Positions 32,220-38,062 of a DNA stretch of 38,062 bases are shown in pieces. The number at the start of each line of letters is the position of its first letter. Position 1 is the first letter of the stretch. The translations under genes were made by a program, and so were the position numbers. Source of the stretch: Patescibacteria group bacterium (GTDB lineage Bacteria; Patescibacteriota; Patescibacteriia; UBA10025; JAHIVO01); the NCBI GenBank assembly GCA_018816445.1, contig JAHIVO010000010.1:1-38062 (forward strand), read 5' to 3'. The notes beneath the pieces were generated by a model that saw nothing but the letters and a program-made list of their open reading frames with translations, was not told the DNA's origin and made no database searches.

Positions 32220-33277
32220 AAATTTTCAATAATGCATTAGGCAGATTTTCAAAAGACATGGGCATTGATTTGGGCACGGCTAATACTTTAGTGTATTTAA
32301 AAGATAAAGGCATTGCCATAAATGAACCTTCCGTAGTAGCCATTAATATAAAAAATGATCAGATTTTAGCTGTGGGCGAAGAAGCTAGAAAAATGATAGG
32401 CAAGACACCGGCCCACATAGTAGCTTCACGGCCCTTGGTTGATGGAGTAATTTCTGATTTTGAAATAACTGAAAAAATGTTAAAATATTTTATTGATAAA
32501 GTTCATCGTGGAGGTTTTTCTATACTTCCCAGGCCAAGGATTGTGATTGGTCTTCCCCTTGGAGTAACTGAGGTAGAGAGAAAAGCTGTTGAAGACGCCT
32601 GTTTAAGTGCTGGGGCACGTGAGGCTTTCCTTATAGAAGAACCCATGGCAGCTGCTATTGGCGCCAGGCTACCAATTCAGGATGCCTCTGGTAATTTAAT
32701 TGTTGATATTGGCGGTGGTACTACTGAAATCGCCGTAATTTCACTAGGTGGCGTAGTTACCTGGAAATCTATTAGAATCGCCGGCGATGAGCTAGACCAA
32801 AATATTATTCAATACGCCAGAGATCATTTCAACTTATTATTAGGCGAACGAACTGCTGAAGAAATAAAAATTAAAGTAGGATCAGCCATAGCCTCAGAAG
32901 AACCATTAGAAACATCCATGCGTGGACGAGACTTAATATCTGGCTTGCCTAAGGAAGTTATTATAAACAGCAACCAAGCCAGAGAGGCCATTGCCAGGTC
33001 ATTACGAAGCATAGTAGATAATATTAAATCAACTATTGAAATTACTCCTCCTGAACTGGTAGCTGACATTTTTGAACGCGGAATAGTATTATCCGGCGGT
33101 GGGGCCTTGCTTAAAGGACTGGGTAAATTAATCAACCAGGAAACAAAAATACCTGTACATGTAACTGACGATCCTTTAACAGCCGTTGTTAGAGGCACAG
33201 GTATAGTTTTGGATGATTTAGAAAATTTGAAGCAGGTTTTATCTTCGTCAACTAACGAAGATTATATAAAAGATTAG
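32216..33277 (+). CDS. mreB: rod-shape protein MreB, paralogue 2 (mreBCD copy)
   Basis: This 353-residue actin homologue has the phosphate-1 motif MGIDLGTANTLVYLKDKGI, phosphate-2 LIVDIGGGTTEIAVISLGG and the ERGIVLSGGGALLKGL region. The short N-terminal NNALGRFSKD may be amphipathic and bind the membrane. It is followed immediately by mreC, mreD and the PBP2 gene, so it is the canonical elongasome MreB. Its start overlaps proS by 4 bp. Confidence 0.95.
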   Translation: MKIFNNALGRFSKDMGIDLGTANTLVYLKDKGIAINEPSVVAINIKNDQILAVGEEARKMIGKTPAHIVASRPLVDGVISDFEITEKMLKYFIDKVHRGGFSILPRPRIVIGLPLGVTEVERKAVEDACLSAGAREAFLIEEPMAAAIGARLPIQDASGNLIVDIGGGTTEIAVISLGGVVTWKSIRIAGDELDQNIIQYARDHFNLLLGERTAEEIKIKVGSAIASEEPLETSMRGRDLISGLPKEVIINSNQAREAIARSLRSIVDNIKSTIEITPPELVADIFERGIVLSGGGALLKGLGKLINQETKIPVHVTDDPLTAVVRGTGIVLDDLENLKQVLSSSTNEDYIKD

Positions 33278-33280
33278 GCC

Positions 33281-34096
33281 ATGAAAAAATTGCTAAAATC
33301 ACGTTGGGGGATAATTGTGATAATTATTGCTGGTATTTTGATTTTAGTGGTTTTATACAGAGCTAATGTATTAAATCCCGTTGAAAATAGCGTCACGTAT
33401 ATCTTAAAGCCAGTGCAGTCGTTTTTTTCAGAAACAGCCGGTAAAATTAAAAATTTATCAAATTATTTTCAGAATACTGAGGAGTTGAAAAAAGAAAATG
33501 ACAAGCTTAAAAAACAAATTGACGAATTAACGATTAAAAATCTAGGCTTGGAACAAAAACTAGAAGATAGCCAAATTTTTTCTGAAGAGCTGGAATTTAT
33601 CACTTCTCATCAGTATGATTCTGTTAGTGGAAAAATTATTGGATATAGTACAGCTGAAAATCTGCAAATTGTAATTTTAAACAAAGGACAAACTCATGGC
33701 ATTAAAAAAGGATATCCAGTGATCGTAAATAATGGGATACTAATTGGTAAAATTCTGGAAACTAACAGTCAAATATCAAAAGTCTTACTTTTAAACGACA
33801 ATCACAGCGAAATTAGTGCCATTATTCAGAATGAAGATAGATCCCCCGGAATTATTGAAGGACAATTTGGTTTATCTCTAATTATGGATTTTATTCCGCA
33901 GGATCAAAAAATTCAAAAGGGACAACTAGTTACTTCTTCAGGATTGGAAGAAAATATTCCAGCTGATATTGTGATCGGTGAAATTAATGAGGTCATAAAA
34001 ATTGATGGACAATTATTTCAGCAAGCGATCATTAAACCTTCCTTTAATTATGAGTTATTGAATATTGTCACGGTAATCTTACCAATCAATGCCTAG
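33281..34096 (+). CDS. mreC: rod-shape-determining protein MreC
   Basis: This 271-residue protein has one membrane helix near residues 9-26, then a Glu/Lys-rich coiled coil (about 55-105, TEELKKENDKLKKQIDEL) and two beta-barrel domains (GQTHGIKKGYPVIVNNGILIG is typical). It scaffolds the elongation complex outside the membrane, linking MreB to PBP2. It starts 3 bp after mreB and overlaps mreD by 8 bp. Confidence 0.9.
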   Translation: MKKLLKSRWGIIVIIIAGILILVVLYRANVLNPVENSVTYILKPVQSFFSETAGKIKNLSNYFQNTEELKKENDKLKKQIDELTIKNLGLEQKLEDSQIFSEELEFITSHQYDSVSGKIIGYSTAENLQIVILNKGQTHGIKKGYPVIVNNGILIGKILETNSQISKVLLLNDNHSEISAIIQNEDRSPGIIEGQFGLSLIMDFIPQDQKIQKGQLVTSSGLEENIPADIVIGEINEVIKIDGQLFQQAIIKPSFNYELLNIVTVILPINA

Positions 34097-34622
34097 AAAT
34101 ATACTATTTATAATCTTCATTATACTAATCACCGTATTCCAGATAAGTTTTTTATTTGAATTCAGTTTTCTTAGAAATTATGTGAATTTAATTTTAATTG
34201 CACTTGTTTTTATCACTGTAATGGTCAACAGTAAAGCTGGCTTAATATTTGCCATTATTAGTGGCCTAATTTTAGATTTTTATTCGCCGTTCAGCTTTGG
34301 AATTTACCTAACGGCTTTGATTATCCCAGTTTTTATAATAACTAATTTATTCAAAAAACTCTTAGCTCGAAAAACTATTTACACATTAATAGCAGCTGCC
34401 TTAACTAGCACTGTCATATTTCAAATTGCCGTTCTTCTGATTTCGAACTTATTATTCTGGTTTAATTGGAATGAAATTAATTATACTTTGAATATTGAAT
34501 ACTTATACACATTATTGCGGCAATTAATTACACATACTATTATTATTTCCATTCTATTCATTATTACCAATTTCTTGAGTGAAAAATTAAAATCAAAATT
34601 CCTAATAAGTGAACGGATTTAA
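34089..34622 (+). CDS. mreD: rod-shape-determining protein MreD
   Basis: This 177-residue integral membrane protein has about five membrane segments and a short polar C-terminus. The pattern AIISGLILDFYSPFSFGIYLTAL is the usual MreD loop. Sequence similarity within this family is low, so the call rests on size, topology, that loop and position between mreC and PBP2. It overlaps mreC by 8 bp. Confidence 0.85.
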   Translation: MPRNILFIIFIILITVFQISFLFEFSFLRNYVNLILIALVFITVMVNSKAGLIFAIISGLILDFYSPFSFGIYLTALIIPVFIITNLFKKLLARKTIYTLIAAALTSTVIFQIAVLLISNLLFWFNWNEINYTLNIEYLYTLLRQLITHTIIISILFIITNFLSEKLKSKFLISERI

Positions 34623-34625
34623 ATA

Positions 34626-36539
34626 ATGTCTAATGATTTATTTGGTATCGGAACTGATGAAAAGAAGATATCCAAGCTGGAACGTAAAACTGAATGGGTT
34701 GGAGACGCAATACCAATACAAAATAATAATGAGGAATATTTAACTTCAAACTTTGACTTAAAAAAGCTGCGGTTATTATTTTATATAATATCATTGACTT
34801 TTATAATTATTTTATTTAGGGTTGGATATTTACAAATGGCTAAGGGAGTCGAGTATCGCTCCGCAGCCGAAGAAAATAGAATTAGGATAGTCGAAATTAA
34901 GGCTCCCCGCGGAATAATTTATGATAGGGATTTAACAGTTTTGGCATATAATATTCCAAATTTTTCTCTGTCTATTACACCAGCTGACTTTCCAGATGAA
35001 GAAAATAAAAAAATACAAATTATCGAAAAAATATCAGATATTTTAACCATTGATGCATCTGATTTATTGACGCAAATTAGTGAAATTCCTGATTATTCAT
35101 ATGAATCATTCATTTTAGCGGATCATATCCCGTACGAACAGGCAATGCTACTAAAAATTGCATCATCTGATTTACCGGGCATAACCTTAGATGCTTCTAC
35201 TTTTAGGGAATACATCAATAATACATTATTTTCTCATACCTTGGGATATATGGGTAAAATATCACCTGATGAAATGGAAAAACATCCTGATTATTCTTTT
35301 GATGACTATATTGGAAAATCTGGCGTTGAGTTATTTTACGAGGATGTGCTCAGAGGAACTCACGGAAAAAAAGAAATTGAAGTAGATTCTCTAGGTAAAG
35401 AAAGCAAAATTATAACAGAATCAAAGCCAGAACAGGGTAAAAATATTATTTTAACTATTGATAGCGATATCCAGAATACTTTAGGTCAAGAATTAAATGC
35501 ACTTGTTGAAAAATCACAAACCATAACCGGCGCTGCCGCTGCAGCCATTGATCCTCAGAACGGAGAAGTACTTGCCTTAGTATCTTCACCTACATTCGAT
35601 AATAACAGCTTTACTGCCGGTCTTACGCCAGAACAATATGCAGATATAGCAAACAACCCGGATAAACCATTATACAATAGGGCAATAGCAGGGGAGTATC
35701 CTTCTGGATCAACAATAAAGCCGCTGATTGCCTTAGCTGGACTGCAAGATGGAATTATTAATGAGCATACTTCATTTTTAAGTACTGGGGGCATAAAAAT
35801 TGATAAATGGTTTTTCCCAGACTGGAAGGCAGGTGGCCATGGCCAGACTGACGTAAAAAAGGCAATTTCTGAATCTGTAAATACATTCTTTTATCTTGTC
35901 GGCGGCGGTGATGAAAATATACAAGGTTTGGGTGTAAATAGGATTAGGTCATATTTAGAATTATTTGGATTAAATGATGCCTTGGGCATTGACATCCCAG
36001 GTGAGGCAACTGGATTTTTACCTACTAAAGAATGGAAACAGGAAGTTAAAAATGAACCTTGGTATATCGGTGACACTTATCATTTGAGTATTGGGCAAGG
36101 TGATATCCTGGTTACCCCCCTGCAAGTTGCAACTTATACAGCAATAGTAGCTAATAGTGGAACGTTTTATAAACCACATTTATTAAAGTCATATTCAGAT
36201 GCCACTAACCAGAATGTTGAGGAAATTGATCCAACTATTATTAGAGATAACTTTATTAATGATTATTATTATAAAATTGTGCAGGATGGGCTGCGTGAAG
36301 CCGTATTATCCGGCAGTTCTAGTGCTTTAGGGGATTTGCCATTTTCTTCAGCTGGGAAAACCGGTACTGCCCAGTTCGGCAGTGAGGGCAAGACCCATGC
36401 CTGGTTTACCTGTTTTGCTCCATTTGAGGACCCCAATATTGCCATTACCGTAGTTGTAGAATCTGGAGGAGAAGGCCATGCCACCGCCTTGCCTGTAGCT
36501 AAAGAAGGGCTGAAAAAATGGTATGAAAAATACAAATAA
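34626..36539 (+). CDS. mrdA: penicillin-binding protein 2 (peptidoglycan transpeptidase)
   Basis: This 637-residue class B PBP has a membrane helix near residues 49-69, a PBP dimer domain, and a transpeptidase domain. The active-site serine is S362 in STIK (SxxK), with S417-V-N (SxN) and K578-T-G (KTG). It cross-links new wall strands during rod growth. The partner glycosyltransferase rodA, which usually follows, is absent from the window: only a 143-bp gap and greA come next. Confidence 0.92.
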   Translation: MSNDLFGIGTDEKKISKLERKTEWVGDAIPIQNNNEEYLTSNFDLKKLRLLFYIISLTFIIILFRVGYLQMAKGVEYRSAAEENRIRIVEIKAPRGIIYDRDLTVLAYNIPNFSLSITPADFPDEENKKIQIIEKISDILTIDASDLLTQISEIPDYSYESFILADHIPYEQAMLLKIASSDLPGITLDASTFREYINNTLFSHTLGYMGKISPDEMEKHPDYSFDDYIGKSGVELFYEDVLRGTHGKKEIEVDSLGKESKIITESKPEQGKNIILTIDSDIQNTLGQELNALVEKSQTITGAAAAAIDPQNGEVLALVSSPTFDNNSFTAGLTPEQYADIANNPDKPLYNRAIAGEYPSGSTIKPLIALAGLQDGIINEHTSFLSTGGIKIDKWFFPDWKAGGHGQTDVKKAISESVNTFFYLVGGGDENIQGLGVNRIRSYLELFGLNDALGIDIPGEATGFLPTKEWKQEVKNEPWYIGDTYHLSIGQGDILVTPLQVATYTAIVANSGTFYKPHLLKSYSDATNQNVEEIDPTIIRDNFINDYYYKIVQDGLREAVLSGSSSALGDLPFSSAGKTGTAQFGSEGKTHAWFTCFAPFEDPNIAITVVVESGGEGHATALPVAKEGLKKWYEKYK

Positions 36540-36585
36540 CATTGTGGATAACTCTCTTGACATTCGTCATATAAAGTAATACTAC

Positions 36586-36614
36586 TTAATAAGTAATGCT
36601 ACAAAAGATATAAT
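36586..36614 (+). promoter_or_regulatory. greA promoter candidate
   Basis: TATAAT at 36609-36614 has a partial -35, TTAATA, at 36586-36591 with a 17-bp spacer. A perfect TTGACA lies at 36557-36562 but has no good -10 at normal spacing. The predicted start near 36621 is followed within 10 nt by a terminator-like hairpin, leaving about 62 nt of leader. Confidence 0.5.
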
Positions 36615-36629
36615 ATTAAGCATATAAAT

Positions 36630-36653
36630 ACTCTATTTAATAGTGGAGTTTTT
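36630..36653 (+). terminator. terminator-like hairpin in the greA leader
   Basis: ACTCTATT pairs with AGTGGAGT (8 pairs including two G-T wobbles) around a TAAT loop and runs into TTTTT and then ATTTTG. It could terminate read-through from the mre/PBP2 operon. Because it sits just downstream of the best greA promoter, it could also attenuate greA. Confidence 0.45.
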
Positions 36654-36682
36654 ATTTTGTTTCGTTTAAAGAAAATAAATTT

Positions 36683-37147
36683 ATGGCTGAACAAAACACA
36701 TTTATTACCAGTGATGGATTAAATAAATTAAAGAATGAACTGGATAAGCTGAAAACAAAAAAACGCAAGGAAATTGCAGAAAGAATTCAAGAAGCAAAAG
36801 AACTAGGTGATCTTTCCGAAAACGCAGAATATGTTGAAGCAAAAAATGAACAGGCTTTTGTAGAAGGGAGAATTCAGGAAATTGATTCACTGATTAAGCA
36901 TGCAACTATCATAAAACAGACAAAAACAGGGGATACCGTTGAAGTTGGCTCAAAAATTAAAATTAAAGATGATAATGACACTAAGGAATACTATATTGTA
37001 GGTTCTAACGAAGCTGACCCATCAAAGGGAAAAATTTCAAATGAATCTCCAATTGGTAAAGCTTTTCTTGGTAAAAAAATCGGAGATACTATAGAAATTG
37101 ACGTACCGCAGGGCAGTAAAAAATTTAAAATTATTGCCATTGCTTAG
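36683..37147 (+). CDS. greA: transcription elongation factor GreA
   Basis: This 154-residue protein has the N-terminal coiled coil (GLNKLKNELDKLKTKKRKEI, with the tip acidic residues in LGDLSENAEYVEAKNEQ) and the C-terminal FKBP-like domain (GKISNESPIGKAFLGKKIGD). It inserts into the RNA polymerase secondary channel and triggers cleavage of backtracked RNA. The length is normal, and the lysS gene follows, an order seen in many bacteria. Confidence 0.96.
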   Translation: MAEQNTFITSDGLNKLKNELDKLKTKKRKEIAERIQEAKELGDLSENAEYVEAKNEQAFVEGRIQEIDSLIKHATIIKQTKTGDTVEVGSKIKIKDDNDTKEYYIVGSNEADPSKGKISNESPIGKAFLGKKIGDTIEIDVPQGSKKFKIIAIA

Positions 37148-37203
37148 ATAAAATTAATCATTACTATAGCCTTACATATTTAGGAAATTTTGTAATTGCA
37201 ATA

Positions 37204-37241
37204 TTGACAGTTTTTTGTTATTATTAATCAATAAATAAGGA
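37204..37241 (+). promoter_or_regulatory. possible lysS -35 element and Shine-Dalgarno site
   Basis: A consensus TTGACA at 37204-37209 has only weak -10 candidates (ATCAAT at 37227-37232, 17 bp away). AAGGA at 37237-37241, 9 nt before the ATG at 37251, is one of the few plausible Shine-Dalgarno sites in the window. Confidence 0.4.
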
Positions 37242-37250
37242 TATTATTAC

Positions 37251-38062
37251 ATGTCCCGTTTTGAGGAAGAATATAATATTAGGCTAAAAAAACTAAACAA
37301 GGCGCAGAAAAAAGGCATAAATCCCTATCCTGCGCGAGTCAACCGTAGCCATGAGATTAAAAATGTGCTGCATGATTTTAAGGCGCTAGTTAAAACAAAT
37401 ATTGAAATAAGTATCGTTGGTCGCACAAAATCCATTCGTTTACATGGCGGTTCGTGCTTTGCTAACATTGTGGACGGTACAGAACAAATACAAATATTTG
37501 TTAAAAAAGATAAGATCGGTCAGGAAAATTATAATAATTTCAAAGAATTGGTTGACATTGGAGATTTTATTCAAATTAAGGGGACCGCATTTAAAACTAA
37601 AAAAGGCGAGTCAACAATATTGGTTGACGACTTTAGACTTATTTCAAAATCTTTAATGCCATTACCTGAAAAATGGCATGGATTATCAGATGTAGAAATA
37701 CGCTATCGCAAAAGATACTTAGATCTGATTTCAAACGACCAAGTAAAAAACATATTTAAAAAACGAGCTTTAATAATAAAGAATATCAGGGATTTCTTAG
37801 ATGCAAATAACTTTTTGGAAGTTGAAACTCCTGTATTACAATCTATTCCGGGCGGGGCCAATGCTAAACCATTTGTTACTCACCATAATGCATTAAATAT
37901 TAATTTGTTTTTACGGATCGCACCTGAATTATATTTAAAACAATTAATTACAGGCGGCTTTGAAAAGGTTTATGAAATTGCACGGTGTTTCAGGAATGAA
38001 GGCATAGATAAAAATCATAATCCTGAATTTACTCAAGTTGAATTTTATGCAGCTTACTGGGA
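37251..38062 (+). CDS. lysS: lysyl-tRNA synthetase, class II (5' part, runs off the window)
   Basis: The reading frame is open from the ATG at 37251 to the window edge, giving 270 complete codons. The N-terminal OB-fold anticodon-binding domain ([22 protein letters not shown]) is followed by the class II catalytic domain with [15 protein letters not shown], motif 1 [18 protein letters not shown] and motif 2 [19 protein letters not shown]. LysRS is normally about 500 residues, so nearly half is outside the window. It lies 103 bp after greA and has an AAGGA ribosome site. Confidence 0.95.
   Translation, partial: MSRFEEEYNIRLKKLNKAQKKGINPYPARVNRSHEIKNVLHDFKALVKTNIEISIVGRTKSIRLHGGSCFANIVDGTEQIQIFVKKDKIGQENYNNFKELVDIGDFIQIKGTAFKTKKGESTILVDDFRLISKSLMPLPEKWHGLSDVEIRYRKRYLDLISNDQVKNIFKKRALIIKNIRDFLDANNFLEVETPVLQSIPGGANAKPFVTHHNALNINLFLRIAPELYLKQLITGGFEKVYEIARCFRNEGIDKNHNPEFTQVEFYAAYW

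Noticed and set aside
2774-36539. Alternative genetic code (TGA as Gly)
   Set aside because: TGA ends several complete proteins at natural positions (for example flippase, GT4 and proS), and no in-frame TGA interrupts the conserved genes.
1-38062. CRISPR array, tRNA, rRNA, insertion sequence
   Set aside because: No regularly spaced repeats, tRNA cloverleaf, rRNA sequence or transposase was recognised in the gaps, the largest of which is about 210 bp.

Overview
The window is a low-GC, densely packed bacterial chromosome segment in which every supported gene lies on the + strand. It looks like a Patescibacteria/CPR genome, probably of the Parcubacteria or ABY1 type. The signs are very short spacers, trimmed housekeeping proteins (a 605-residue AlaRS, a 414-residue ProRS without its insertion domain, RpoA without its C-terminal domain), a shortened frr-rseP-proS block, and a sigma region 4/winged-helix protein beside a HerA/VirD4-like ATPase. 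TGA is used as a stop (for example at the ends of proS, the flippase and the first GT4), so the code-25 lineages Gracilibacteria and Absconditabacteria are unlikely. The exact taxon cannot be fixed from the sequence alone.

Layout. 1-4.4 kb: a sigma-region-4 plus winged-helix regulator behind a strong promoter, then a one-TM membrane protein paired with a VirD4/HerA-type ATPase. 4.4-8.2 kb: a self-contained five-gene unit with its own promoter and terminator: two DUF5668-like membrane proteins, a LiaF-like membrane protein with a GTG-repeat beta domain, a dual-specificity phosphatase and a compact OLD-family ATPase/Toprim nuclease, with the last three genes overlapping. 8.2-11.2 kb: mnmA and alaS, each with a promoter placed so that the mRNA should start at the ATG. 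11.2-15.3 kb: infA-rpmJ-rpsM-rpsK-rpsD-rpoA-rplQ-rplM-rpsI, preceded by a leader with competing hairpins. RpoA has lost its alpha-CTD and ends in a charged tail with an AT-hook-like RGRP motif.

15.3-27.0 kb: surface-glycan genes: flippase, two GT4, three GT2, a zinc-ribbon methyltransferase, an O-antigen polymerase/ligase-like protein and a DUF4012 protein, with an MreB paralogue embedded among them. 27.1-32.2 kb: holB, a BNR/Asp-box lipoprotein, frr, rseP and proS. 32.2-36.5 kb: a second mreB with mreC, mreD and PBP2, the rod-type wall-elongation set without rodA. 36.5-38.1 kb: greA and the 5' part of lysS, which runs off the window.

The strongest leads for something undescribed are the envelope-sensor/phosphatase/OLD-nuclease unit (4.4-8.2 kb), the AT-hook tail on RpoA, the switch-like infA leader, and the leaderless or Shine-Dalgarno-free organisation of most genes. 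No stretch over 300 bases lacks a gene, and no rRNA, tRNA, CRISPR array or insertion sequence was seen.
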